From NCBI RefSeq assembly GCF_000422865.1, contig NZ_AUGW01000007.1:62001-126000 (forward strand): a stretch of 64,000 nucleotides of DNA, read 5' to 3'. This document shows, one piece after another, positions 1 through 7,280 of this stretch. The first letter of the stretch is position 1; every line of letters begins with the position of its first letter. The translations under genes and the position numbers were made by a program. The notes under the pieces are model-generated. The model worked only from the letters and a program-made list of their open reading frames with translations. It was not told the origin of the DNA and did not search any database. Source of the stretch: Oceanospirillum maris DSM 6286. GTDB lineage: Bacteria; Pseudomonadota; Gammaproteobacteria; Pseudomonadales; Halomonadaceae.

Positions 1-357
1 GGGGCGACATGGCTTCGACGCCGGCTACAAACCCTGAGGTGCATGTCGAGAGGGTAACGTATCTCGTAAATCCAGCGTTACAACTTTATAGTCGCAAACG
101 ACGAAAACTACGCTCTAGCTGCTTAATGCAGCTCCCTCAGACGGAAGTTGCCTGTAACTTCTAGACGAGGTATGAGCCCGCGAAACAGGCTCGCAGCAAA
201 GTCCGTCTCAGACCGCGCTGCTAAAACTTTAAGAGACTCGCGCTAAGCAATCCTGTTCGTTGGAGTGCTACGCGTTAAATCAAATAACGAAACTAAGCAT
301 GTAGATCCGATGGCAGAGGGCTGGCGGACGGGGGTTCAATTCCCCCCGCCTCCACCA
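1..357 (+). ncRNA. ssrA: tmRNA (transfer-messenger RNA)
   Basis: Rescues stalled ribosomes with SmpB by acting first as tRNA-Ala, then as mRNA. The 5' part (GGGGCGACATGG, TTCGACG) and the 3' T-arm/acceptor (GGGTTCAATTCC ending in CCA at 355-357) form the tRNA-like domain. The tag reading frame is 94-126 and encodes ANDENYALAA plus stop. Pairing the 5' end with the 3' acceptor strand works perfectly only if one more G precedes base 1, so the window appears to start at nucleotide 2 of the RNA. The 3' end is supplied by the left attachment repeat of the prophage, and the mature sequence is intact. Confidence 0.97.
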
Positions 358-358
358 A
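332..358 (+). repeat. attL, 27-bp direct repeat in ssrA 3' end
   Basis: Identical to 15309-15335. It covers the T-arm, acceptor 3' strand and CCA of the tmRNA plus one base. The flanking bases differ on both sides (331 G versus 15308 A; 359 C versus 15336 A), so the core is exactly 27 bp. Confidence 0.95.
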
Positions 359-401
359 CAAAGTATTGATTTATAAGGGTTTTTTAAGTCAATACGGGAA
401 A

Positions 402-447
402 GGGTGAACGGTAGGAGCACACAGCTCTTACGGTTCGCCCTTTTTTT
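402..447 (+). terminator. Prophage-borne terminator now serving ssrA
   Basis: A stem of about 17 bp with G-T pairs (GGGTGAAC at 402-409, GTTCGCCC at 433-440) is followed by seven T on the + strand. It sits 45 bases after the tmRNA CCA and replaces the host terminator now stranded at 15342-15377. The stop codon of the leftward integrase (428-430) lies inside the stem. Confidence 0.8.
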
Positions 448-1444
448 GTGCCAGTGGGTTGAGCCTGACCGCCTCTTGCAGATGATCTGGTGTCAGGTGC
501 GCATACCGCATGGTCATCTTGATATCACTGTGCCCGAGCACCTTCTGCAGGGTAAGAATATTCCCCCCGTTAATCATAAAGTGACTGGCGAACGTATGCC
601 GGAGAACGTGGGACGCTTGCCCCTTGGGGAGTTCGATTGTTGTTCTGTTCAGTGATCGCCTGAAACTGCTGATCGACCCTGAGAAAATCCGGTTGCCGGC
701 AGTCAGGGTGCTATGGTCTAGCAACTCTCGGTAAAGGCTTTCACTGATTGGCACTGCACGATTCCGGCCGCTTTTGGTATCCGTGAAGATCACCCGATTA
801 TGCCGCACCCGTTGCACCGTCAGCCCCTCCGCTTCTCCCCATCTGCAGCCGGTACTCAGGCACACTTTACTGATTAGAGTAACGTGAGGATTATCAGCCT
901 TGCGGGTTTCCGTCAGAAGCTCGGTTATCTGGTCATCGGTCAGAAAGGCCAGCTCATGCTCTACGATTTTCAGCCGGTCAACACTGGTTAACGGATTGGG
1001 AAAGGTGATCTCCTCCGTCTTGGCCAGTGCGGACAGTACCGCAGACAGGTAGCCTAGTTCATTATTGAGCGTCTTGGGGGTGATCCCTTCTTGGGATCGG
1101 GTTGATCGGTAGCGAATGAAGTCAGCGGCGGTCAGTTTGGAGCCAGCGGGATTGCCCAGCCGTTCAATCGTGGCCTTCAACTTGTTATAGGTTCGCTTTG
1201 AATCCCGCAAGTACTGCCCGTGGTTCTGGTACCAGAGTTCAGACAGTTCAGACAGTCGCCGGTTGTCCTGTGGTTTTTCTAGCCAAGGCTTTGCACCGGA
1301 ATCCGTCTCATACTGGGCGATGGTGTACCGCTGGAAGCGCTCGCACTCCCCTTTTGTCGGAAACACCCGCTTATACCGTCTGCTGCCACGACCCGCGACT
1401 TTAAAGTCTACCTGCCAACCATTTTTTACAGGTTTTATCGCCAC
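428..1444 (-). CDS. int: Tyrosine recombinase / phage integrase
   Basis: Site-specific integrase of 338 residues that recombines the attachment core in ssrA. The C-terminal catalytic domain shows an Arg near residue 200 (STGCRWGEAEG), HxLRH (H279, R282), LGH (H305) and the nucleophile in RYAHL (Y314). The N-terminal region carries the arm-binding and SAM-like core-binding parts. The start is GTG at 1442-1444, preceded by AAGGGG at good spacing. It is transcribed toward attL and away from the rest of the phage. Phased repeats upstream (1479-1530) probably control it. Confidence 0.95.
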   Translation of the reverse strand: MAIKPVKNGWQVDFKVAGRGSRRYKRVFPTKGECERFQRYTIAQYETDSGAKPWLEKPQDNRRLSELSELWYQNHGQYLRDSKRTYNKLKATIERLGNPAGSKLTAADFIRYRSTRSQEGITPKTLNNELGYLSAVLSALAKTEEITFPNPLTSVDRLKIVEHELAFLTDDQITELLTETRKADNPHVTLISKVCLSTGCRWGEAEGLTVQRVRHNRVIFTDTKSGRNRAVPISESLYRELLDHSTLTAGNRIFSGSISSFRRSLNRTTIELPKGQASHVLRHTFASHFMINGGNILTLQKVLGHSDIKMTMRYAHLTPDHLQEAVRLNPLAQKKGEP

Positions 1445-1478
1445 TGCTAACCCCTTGTTTGAACAGACAAAACATATT

Positions 1479-1530
1479 AAACCGCCTTAAAACACCTTAA
1501 AACCACTGCAAACAAATTGAAAATTGTTTG
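1479..1530. promoter_or_regulatory. Phased A-tract repeats and inverted repeat upstream of int
   Basis: Three 10-bp units, AAACCGCCTT, AAAACACCTT and AAAACCACTG, run from 1479 to 1508. They are followed by an imperfect inverted repeat at 1509-1530 with arms CAAACAA and TTGTTTG. The second and third units match 3854-3873 next to the repressor at 17 of 20 bases. Likely sites for the phage repressor or the Cox-like protein; the protein that binds is inferred. Confidence 0.6.
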
Positions 1531-1595
1531 CGCGCAAATGTATAAAAACCTATCATTTAATGCATCTGCGCACTAAATTCTCAGGTGCTTAAAAA

Positions 1596-1757
1596 ATGAA
1601 AAATCCAAGGGACACACAATCAGCACCGATTCAGACTCGTGAAATCGGTGATTTTGATTTGGAGCGTATGAAAAAAGCCATCAGTGGCGAAAAAATTAAA
1701 ATCCCGCAGGGTCTGACCCGTGAACAGAAGAAGCAGTTCATTCTGAGTCACGCCTAA
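1596..1757 (+). CDS. Small hypothetical protein upstream of toxin-antitoxin pair
   Basis: A 53-residue basic protein (begins MKNPRDTQSAP, ends FILSHA) with AGGTG six bases before the ATG. I do not recognise a family. It lies 50 bp before the antitoxin on the same strand, so it could be part of that operon, perhaps as a DNA-binding partner, but nothing in it shows an HTH. It could also be a separate small phage protein. Confidence 0.55.
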   Translation: MKNPRDTQSAPIQTREIGDFDLERMKKAISGEKIKIPQGLTREQKKQFILSHA

Positions 1758-1807
1758 CCTTGCTGGTCGTTGCAGAAACACTTCTCAGCGCATAAGGAGA
1801 AAACCCC

Positions 1808-2032
1808 ATGAATGCACAGACCAATGTCATTGATCTGAACAGCCGCCGAATGGCTCGCAACGAAGAGCACGCAGAAGCCGTGTTCGTCAGCCTGCTGGAC
1901 AAAGCGATTGATGAAAACTCAGATCTGGTGCAACCCATTACCGCTTCTGAAATGAACAGCATGCAGTCTCTGTACGACGACATTCTGAAAATTGAAGAAG
2001 AAGCCAAAGCCGAGGAGCTGCAGGAAGGTTAA
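1808..2032 (+). CDS. Probable antitoxin for YhaV-type toxin
   Basis: A 74-residue acidic protein with a strong AAGGAG site. Its last A is the first A of the toxin start codon (TAATG), so the two are translationally coupled. The stretch AVFVSLLDKAIDENSD...QPIT resembles the C-terminal, toxin-binding part of PrlF (FLRFLDADIQNNP...RPF as recalled from the family). The AbrB/SpoVT DNA-binding half of PrlF is absent. Position and acidity support an antitoxin role. Autoregulation would then need another DNA-binding protein. Confidence 0.7.
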   Translation: MNAQTNVIDLNSRRMARNEEHAEAVFVSLLDKAIDENSDLVQPITASEMNSMQSLYDDILKIEEEAKAEELQEG

Positions 2033-2517
2033 TGGAAACCACAGAAGCCAACGGATGGACGCTGCACACCTTTTACCTGATGAAAGAGATCCTTCAGGAT
2101 CTGCAGGCCAAAGTTGAAAAGCTAAAGCAGCGAGTCGTTGCCCAGAACCTCTCTAAGCAGGAATTTCTCAGTCACCCCGATGTCGTTCTTTTTCGCCAGG
2201 TGCTCGAAAATATTCGGCATCATGTGCCGAGTAATCCTGCCCATAAAGACTTTGCACTGGGTAACACACTGGGCAAAGAAAACAGAAGTTTTCGACGGGT
2301 GAAAAAGCACCTGAAGCCCCGTTACCGGATCTTCTTCCGGTATCAATCCTCGGCTCCTAAATCGATCATCTATATCTGGATGAACGATGAGAACACCATC
2401 AGGAAAGAAGGCGACAAAAACGATGTTTACGCCACCTTCCTGAAAATGATCAAAAGCGGCACAGTCCCCAGAGACTTTAAAGAACTGCTCAGCCAGTCAA
2501 AACCCGCAGCAAGATAA
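2032..2517 (+). CDS. yhaV: YhaV-family type II toxin (RNase)
   Basis: A 161-residue protein that fits the ribonuclease toxin of the PrlF-YhaV family. Recognisable pieces are NGWTLH near the N-terminus, HKDFALGNTLGKENRSFRRVK in the middle, then RYRIFFRYQS, IIYIWMNDENT and a C-terminal DVYATFLKMIKSGTVP. Length matches the family (about 154). It is directly coupled to the upstream antitoxin and ends at a terminator. As cargo it may stabilise the prophage or act in phage competition. A decayed relative lies just outside attR at 15463-15714. Confidence 0.88.
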   Translation: METTEANGWTLHTFYLMKEILQDLQAKVEKLKQRVVAQNLSKQEFLSHPDVVLFRQVLENIRHHVPSNPAHKDFALGNTLGKENRSFRRVKKHLKPRYRIFFRYQSSAPKSIIYIWMNDENTIRKEGDKNDVYATFLKMIKSGTVPRDFKELLSQSKPAAR

Positions 2518-2541
2518 AGCCACCCAGGGGTGGCTTTTTTT
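2516..2541. terminator. Bidirectional terminator between toxin and leftward operon
   Basis: AAAGCCACC / GGTGGCTTT hairpin with a tight loop and a T run on the + strand and A run on the other. It separates the convergent toxin gene and the leftward lysogeny operon, whose last stop codon (2540-2542) lies in its T run. Confidence 0.8.
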
Positions 2542-2998
2542 ATGGGGCGGAAGTCATAGCGCTAAAAATGGCAGGTGCCGCCTGAATAAGCGCAACGACA
2601 AGGCCAATGCCTGCAATAGTAATGGTTGTTCTATATCGAGCGTCACTCTTAATCTCTTTGTTCTGCTCTTTGAGCATGCCCTCAATATCGAGCTTGGTTT
2701 GCAGCTTCTGGTTTTCCAGTTGCATCGGAATATGGTCAACTTTCGCAGTCAGGGCAACGATGCCTTTGCTCATTTCAGCAATATTCGCGTCCATACGATC
2801 CATGCGCGCATCCATCTTATCGAAGCGTTTTTCAAAACGTTCTTCGAATTTATCGCCAAAGTCTCTAAGTTGGTCATGGGTGACATAGCCAGGTGATGCC
2901 ATGCTACTGTCCTCTTTATAGGGTGAATTTATTAACGTGCTGAAATCGAAAGACTCATCCTGTGTTGGATGGCCGCCAATTCTGCTTTTACTCACCAT
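2540..2998 (-). CDS. Coiled-coil protein with C-terminal membrane anchor
   Basis: A 152-residue protein of unknown family. Residues about 45-120 are a heptad-rich, charged coiled coil (FEERFEKRFDKMDARMDRMD), and residues about 125-148 form one membrane helix (TITIAGIGLVVALIQAAPAI), giving a tail-anchored layout. The start codon overlaps the stop of the upstream gene (TAATG) and has AGGA upstream. It is the last gene of the leftward operon that begins with the repressor, so it is probably made in lysogens. Superinfection exclusion or defence is possible but inferred. Confidence 0.7.
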   Translation of the reverse strand: MVSKSRIGGHPTQDESFDFSTLINSPYKEDSSMASPGYVTHDQLRDFGDKFEERFEKRFDKMDARMDRMDANIAEMSKGIVALTAKVDHIPMQLENQKLQTKLDIEGMLKEQNKEIKSDARYRTTITIAGIGLVVALIQAAPAIFSAMTSAP

Positions 2999-3420
2999 TA
3001 TTCTGATTCCTTTCCTAGCAGTTTGTCGATGTTTTTAGTCACCATGTTTTTGCTGAACAGCGCACGATGCCCGCAATTCAGGCAGTCAAGGGCAAAATGT
3101 TCAGTGAAAGGCTGAGTCGTGACACCCCGCTCTTTTAGGATCTGCTGATCCATTGGGTGTAACTGTTGAACGCCTGATGTACTGACTTGATACCTTTGAC
3201 AAAAGTGACCGATAAGATCTTGCACTTCGGGTACAGCCAGCTCTTCAGACTGACAGATCGGGCAGCGTTGAATGCCTTTTAAGCCTAGGTATTCCGCGAA
3301 AAGTTCAATTGTGATCGACTGCTTGGGGTCAGTGATAAAGGTAAACTCACCACCAGATGCTGTGTGTTTTTCCATCCCCTGCCACTCGTTATAAAGCCTA
3401 TTCAGCTCTGCTGTATCCAT
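2998..3420 (-). CDS. Hypothetical protein with zinc-ribbon cysteine pairs
   Basis: A 140-residue protein with two CxxC pairs (CPIC about residue 53, CLNC about residue 113), which suggests a split zinc site. The rest is not recognised. The start chosen (MDTAELNRL) has AAGGGG at 7-8 bases; an upstream in-frame ATG at 3459 lacks a ribosome site. It is coupled to the coiled-coil membrane gene by a 1-base overlap and follows the repressor gene by about 100 bases, so the three likely share a transcript. Confidence 0.7.
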   Translation of the reverse strand: MDTAELNRLYNEWQGMEKHTASGGEFTFITDPKQSITIELFAEYLGLKGIQRCPICQSEELAVPEVQDLIGHFCQRYQVSTSGVQQLHPMDQQILKERGVTTQPFTEHFALDCLNCGHRALFSKNMVTKNIDKLLGKESE

Positions 3421-3522
3421 GCCTAACCCCTTGGTATTAAAGATATTTCCTACAAACATTTAATCTCGATTAACTGGGTTCCCTGCCGATATGAGAGAAC
3501 CAGGTAAATAGCACTTTTGCCG

Positions 3523-3819
3523 CTAAGACCCAGTTTTGAGTTGAGCGGCTTGCAGCTTAATTTCGGGTGAAATCTGCCCACCCTCCGGGCTTACATGCCC
3601 CGTCATCAGCCAAAGCGTGTACTTCTCAAACTCTGGATGATTTGTGATTTTCAGCAGTGTTTCCACTGAAACCTGCTTGCTCCTCCCTGATTCAAACCCC
3701 TTGATTGTGTCCAATGAGAGGCCGACCAATTCACCAAAGGTGGCTTGTGTGTAGCCCTCGGCCTTTCTCATTTCTTGAATTTTCTTCCCTACGGAAGTCG
3801 ACAAAGTGTCACTGAGCAC
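3523..3819 (-). CDS. XRE-family repressor
   Basis: A 98-residue protein whose first 70 residues are a Cro/C1-type helix-turn-helix (IQEMRKAEGYTQATFGELVGLSLDTIKGFESGR), followed by a short C-terminal part. It is divergent from the rightward regulator at 3898 across a 78-bp interval packed with repeats. This is the usual place for the lysogeny repressor. There is no peptidase domain, so induction would not be by RecA-type self-cleavage. Confidence 0.88.
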   Translation of the reverse strand: MLSDTLSTSVGKKIQEMRKAEGYTQATFGELVGLSLDTIKGFESGRSKQVSVETLLKITNHPEFEKYTLWLMTGHVSPEGGQISPEIKLQAAQLKTGS

Positions 3820-3833
3820 ACTATTCTCCCCTC

Positions 3834-3883
3834 AAGTGTTCTGCAAAACACTTAAAACACGTTAAAACCACGTAAAACACACC
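3834..3883. promoter_or_regulatory. Operator region with inverted repeat and four phased repeats
   Basis: AAGTGTT (3834-3840) and AACACTT (3847-3853) form a perfect inverted repeat. AAAACACTT, AAAACACGTT, AAAACCACGT and AAAACACACC start at 3845, 3854, 3864 and 3874, one helical turn apart. The region lies between the divergent repressor and Cox-like genes and is shared in sequence with the integrase upstream region. Confidence 0.7.
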
Positions 3884-3897
3884 TAACCCTTGAGTAT

Positions 3898-4212
3898 ATG
3901 GATATGACACACACAGCACCAGAGCGTCAGGAAGCCGATCAGTTGTTAGAGACGATGAACCCAGAGCACCCAATGAACCGCTATTACCACAAGTACATGC
4001 GTGTGGCCTTGGGTGATGGAACGTCCATCGAAACAGAAGCCCCGTATTGCACACCCGAGGCATGGGCAGAGCGCACACACATCCCGCTTAAGACGGTTAA
4101 AGAGGCCTTGATGAATGGCTTTATTGTCCGTCACCAGTTCAGTCCACGGGGTCGCCTGTTCGTTAACGTACTGGCCGAAACCCGCAAAATTCTTGAAGCA
4201 AAACCTTATTAA
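3898..4212 (+). CDS. Winged-helix regulator, Cox/excisionase-like
   Basis: First gene of the rightward early operon, 104 residues. The central part (YCTPEAWAERTHIPLKTVKE, then GFIVRHQFSPRGRLFVNV) has the pattern of a small winged HTH as in Cox/Cro-like phage proteins: a TVKEA recognition helix followed by a basic hairpin and an FVNV strand. A role opposing the divergent repressor, and possibly directing excision, is inferred from fold pattern and position. Confidence 0.65.
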   Translation: MDMTHTAPERQEADQLLETMNPEHPMNRYYHKYMRVALGDGTSIETEAPYCTPEAWAERTHIPLKTVKEALMNGFIVRHQFSPRGRLFVNVLAETRKILEAKPY

Positions 4213-4237
4213 TCCGCATAAACAGGGAGGTTTCCCA

Positions 4238-4669
4238 ATGCCTTTAGGACAACAAGCCGCTGTAGCGGTTCGCCAGCCGCCGGTGGAGTTTCAGCAGATG
4301 CAGCAAGACCTTTGCGTAAAATCGGTACTTGAAAGCGTGGCAACACTGCAGCGTAAGGCGTGGACGGATAATCGTCGGGGCATGATCCAAGAGATAGCGC
4401 GGTTAGAGCGTTTAGTGATGGGCCTGCCCGTTGCTGATCGCCCTGCGGCGCGTTCAGAGTCAGAGATTCGTGAGCGTATCGAGTACCTAGAAACTGAGAA
4501 GCGCACGTACATTTTTCCGCTTGATTACGATATGTCTAAAGATGTTATTTGCGAGCGCTACCAGACAGAGCGTGAAACGCTCTATTGGTCGTTGGGTGAA
4601 ACTGCACCGGCCTACACTTCATATTGTTTTTTTGGCCTTCTGCGCAAAGCAGCAGGGGTTGCGGTATGA
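4238..4669 (+). CDS. Hypothetical early phage protein
   Basis: A 143-residue protein, no family recognised. The start MPLGQQAAVA is preceded by AGGGAGG at ideal spacing. Residues 45-95 are rich in Arg/Glu and probably helical (MIQEIARLERLV, EIRERIEYLETEKRTY). It overlaps the next gene by 4 bases (ATGA). It sits in the early operon between regulator and replication genes. Confidence 0.65.
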   Translation: MPLGQQAAVAVRQPPVEFQQMQQDLCVKSVLESVATLQRKAWTDNRRGMIQEIARLERLVMGLPVADRPAARSESEIRERIEYLETEKRTYIFPLDYDMSKDVICERYQTERETLYWSLGETAPAYTSYCFFGLLRKAAGVAV

Positions 4670-5040
4670 GAACTAAGGCGGAGATTCAGGCGCGTATTGA
4701 GCGGCTTAACGCAGATCTAAAAACCGGCGCGTATTTGTTGTGGGCTTCAACTTATCGCGTGTGCGGTGAGCTGGCGATTCTGCAGGAAGATGCAGGGCCT
4801 TTGCCAAAAGATCAGGCAGAGGCTCAAATGCAGCAGCGCACACTAAGCCCGTCTGATGATCTGAACGAGGTTTATGCGTGGCTGCGAGGCGATCTCGTTT
4901 ATTTGACTGATGCGGAATCGGCAGATAGAGATATCTGTGATGACTGCGGGTATCGGGTTGCAGATTATTATATTCCTGTTGAGCTGGGTGATGAGCTGCG
5001 CCTGTGCCGCCATTGCAATGAGCACGGGGGTGCGGTGTGA
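4666..5040 (+). CDS. Early zinc-finger protein, MRTKAEIQARI family copy 1
   Basis: A 124-residue protein. It begins MRTKAEIQARIERLNADL, almost the same N-terminus as the next gene, and ends with a four-cysteine zinc motif (CDDCGY... CRHC, about residues 91-119). PM2 encodes zinc-finger transcription regulators, so a regulatory role is plausible but not shown. It overlaps neighbours by 4 bases on both sides (ATGA, GTGA). Confidence 0.65.
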   Translation: MRTKAEIQARIERLNADLKTGAYLLWASTYRVCGELAILQEDAGPLPKDQAEAQMQQRTLSPSDDLNEVYAWLRGDLVYLTDAESADRDICDDCGYRVADYYIPVELGDELRLCRHCNEHGGAV

Positions 5041-5321
5041 GAACTAAGGCAGAGATTCAAGCTCGTATTGCTCGTTTTGAAAGTCTGGGCGCGTCATTGG
5101 GTCGTCATGAGTTGCTTGAAATCGCTCGAAATAACGAAGCGGTCAGGGCATTGGGATTCGTTATGGGTTCAGGTTTGTCTATGTCCGAGCTGGATAAGTT
5201 CGCTGGTGATTTTGAGTGCTTGCCTGAGATTGAAGCTCGTGTGTGGGGCGATCAAATCCGCTGGTGTTTGGGTGGTATTGGGATTGATGAAGGGATTGGT
5301 CTGATAGCAGCAGGGCGTTGA
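5037..5321 (+). CDS. Early protein, MRTKAEIQARI family copy 2
   Basis: A 94-residue protein with GTG start overlapping the previous stop (GTGA). Its first 11 residues repeat those of the upstream gene, and the DNA there is nearly identical, while the remainder is unrelated and lacks the zinc cysteines. This suggests duplication followed by divergence or domain swap. Function unknown; it lies immediately before the replication gene. Confidence 0.6.
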   Translation: MRTKAEIQARIARFESLGASLGRHELLEIARNNEAVRALGFVMGSGLSMSELDKFAGDFECLPEIEARVWGDQIRWCLGGIGIDEGIGLIAAGR

Positions 5322-5324
5322 TCA

Positions 5325-7280
5325 ATGACAGCCACGGCTTTTCTTAATGATCCGGCCTACGGGCCGGTAGACATTTGTCGGAGAATCAGGAATAAGCGTT
5401 TTGCGGTTATTCCTGAGTTTCTGCATTCGCATGTGGCAAAAATGTATGCTCGGGCGTGTAAGCGTTCAGATTATCGAGAAGCTAATTTAGAGTTGTATTA
5501 CACCGCGTCTGCTGCAGTTGATCAGTTGAAGTGCGGTGATTTTAATCTGCAAAATGATGATGATGCTGTTAAGGCGTGGGCGGATGTGCAAGCCGAGCGA
5601 ATCACAAAAGCGATGAATAAGACCGCTGATATTATGGCGGTTTCTCGCGTGTGTGTTGAGCTATGCGCCTTTTACGGTTTTGATTTGCCTGTCGATATAG
5701 ATCACCCAAAAGCAACGATTGATGATCGGGTTAGTATGGTACTTCGGCTTTCTGACGCGCGGTTTTGGCGTAGGAATATGCGCAAGAGACAGATTAGGTC
5801 TATAGATCAGCTCGCGCGTAATCTGCGGGCCGTGCATGAGTATCAGCAGCCATATATTAGTAATGGTGCGTTCAAGTTGCGTAGACAGCAAAAGCGCCGC
5901 AACCGCCTGCTGTTAGAGCAGTTGGAGGCCACAAATCAAGACGGGTACACAGCGTTGATTGCTGAGCTGGCAGACAAATCGGTTAGTAAACCGGAGATCC
6001 GTCGTGCAGAGCTAATGGTGCGCCTTCGCGGCTTTGAAGAAGTTGCTGATAAGCTGGGGCATGTCGGTGTGTTCTATACCATTACTTGCCCGTCAAAATA
6101 TCACCCTACGTCAAAGGGCTGGAAAAACCGCAAGTACAACGGCTCAACGCCACGACAAGCACAAGACTATCTGAACGGGGTTTGGTCGGGTATCCGCAAG
6201 CGTTTGAAAGAAGCTGGTGTTCAGGTTTACGGCTTTCGCGTTGCTGAACCACATTCAGACGGTACGCCGCACTCCCATATGCTGTTTTTTATGCGTGAAG
6301 AACACCGTCTACAGGTGAATAAGATTATGCGGGATCACGCAATGAAAGAAGACGGGCAGGAGCAGGGCGCAGAAAAATACCGCTTTGATGTTGAGCTGAT
6401 TGATAAATCAAAGGGTGGGGCCACGGCTTATATCTCCAAATACATTTCTAAAAATATTGATGGTCATGGTGTCGGTTACGACAACTACGGACACGATGCA
6501 AAGCAGTCTGCTGCAAGGATATGCGAGTGGGCGGGGGCGTGGGGTATTCGTCAGTTTCAGCAGATTGGTGGGCCGTCTGTGACAGTTTGGCGCGAACTGC
6601 GTAGGGTGAAAAAAGAACATCTTGACGACTGGGAGCAGCGCACAGGCCAGAAAATGCCGGACGTGATAACAAAGGCTCGTGAAGTGGCGGACTGGGCGGA
6701 CTGGGCGGCATACGTGATGATTATGGGGGGGCCTATGTTGCCATCGGCTGAGCGACCTATAAAAACGTGGATGACAACCGCCCCACAAGTGGCTCGTATT
6801 GATGGTAAAACAGAATCTATCAACCCGTTTCGTTATGGCGCTTTCGGTGATCTGGTTCATGTGGTTAAAGGTGTTATCTCCCATGGTTCTGCGTTGCTTA
6901 CTCGCCGTTATATTTGGGAAGTGAAGTCAAAGTACGAATCTAAGGGGGTTGAATTTAGCGACGCGCAGCGTTCGCCTTGGAGTTCTGTCAATAACTGTCC
7001 TGATACCAACTTCAGCCCGTCAGAACGCGAAGTCATCAGGCTGCGCGCACTTCAAGAGGTCTCTGCGCTGGATCAGGAAATGATCACCGAGGGCAATTTC
7101 TGCCCCATTCCACCACCGTCACCTTCGTGGGTTGCCCGTGTTCGTCATGCTGTAGCAGATCGCAGGGCTAGAAATGAGGCTTTGCCGGAGGGTGATTCTG
7201 TTGATAGATCGGTGGAACGTCTTTGGGCCGGTTGGGATACCGGAGAATTGGAGGATTTAGGAGAGCTTTGGTATGTCTGA
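5325..7280 (+). CDS. Rolling-circle replication initiator (HUH, phiX174 A/PM2 P12 type)
   Basis: A 651-residue endonuclease expected to nick the phage origin and join its own tyrosine to DNA. The HUH metal motif is PHSHMLFF near residues 313-320, after VAEPHSDGT. The catalytic motif AYISKYISKN (about 367-376) has two tyrosines four apart with lysines, as in superfamily I initiators (Phage_GPA). PM2 P12 has similar length and class. It starts four bases after the previous stop. The C-terminal 250 residues have no motif I recognise. Confidence 0.92.
   Translation: MTATAFLNDPAYGPVDICRRIRNKRFAVIPEFLHSHVAKMYARACKRSDYREANLELYYTASAAVDQLKCGDFNLQNDDDAVKAWADVQAERITKAMNKTADIMAVSRVCVELCAFYGFDLPVDIDHPKATIDDRVSMVLRLSDARFWRRNMRKRQIRSIDQLARNLRAVHEYQQPYISNGAFKLRRQQKRRNRLLLEQLEATNQDGYTALIAELADKSVSKPEIRRAELMVRLRGFEEVADKLGHVGVFYTITCPSKYHPTSKGWKNRKYNGSTPRQAQDYLNGVWSGIRKRLKEAGVQVYGFRVAEPHSDGTPHSHMLFFMREEHRLQVNKIMRDHAMKEDGQEQGAEKYRFDVELIDKSKGGATAYISKYISKNIDGHGVGYDNYGHDAKQSAARICEWAGAWGIRQFQQIGGPSVTVWRELRRVKKEHLDDWEQRTGQKMPDVITKAREVADWADWAAYVMIMGGPMLPSAERPIKTWMTTAPQVARIDGKTESINPFRYGAFGDLVHVVKGVISHGSALLTRRYIWEVKSKYESKGVEFSDAQRSPWSSVNNCPDTNFSPSEREVIRLRALQEVSALDQEMITEGNFCPIPPPSPSWVARVRHAVADRRARNEALPEGDSVDRSVERLWAGWDTGELEDLGELWYV

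Noticed and set aside
3845-3883. Phased repeats as a CRISPR array or replication iterons
   Set aside because: Units are 9-10 bp with no spacers, and the initiator is of the HUH type, which does not use iterons; operator sites fit better.
4115-4237. Longer N-terminus for the protein starting at 4238
   Set aside because: The extension overlaps the previous gene, has no ribosome site, and AGGGAGG marks 4238 as the start.
6408-6884. Long open frame on the minus strand inside the replication gene
   Set aside because: Lies wholly within the HUH initiator, has no ribosome site and encodes a Pro/His/Arg-rich sequence typical of a shadow frame.
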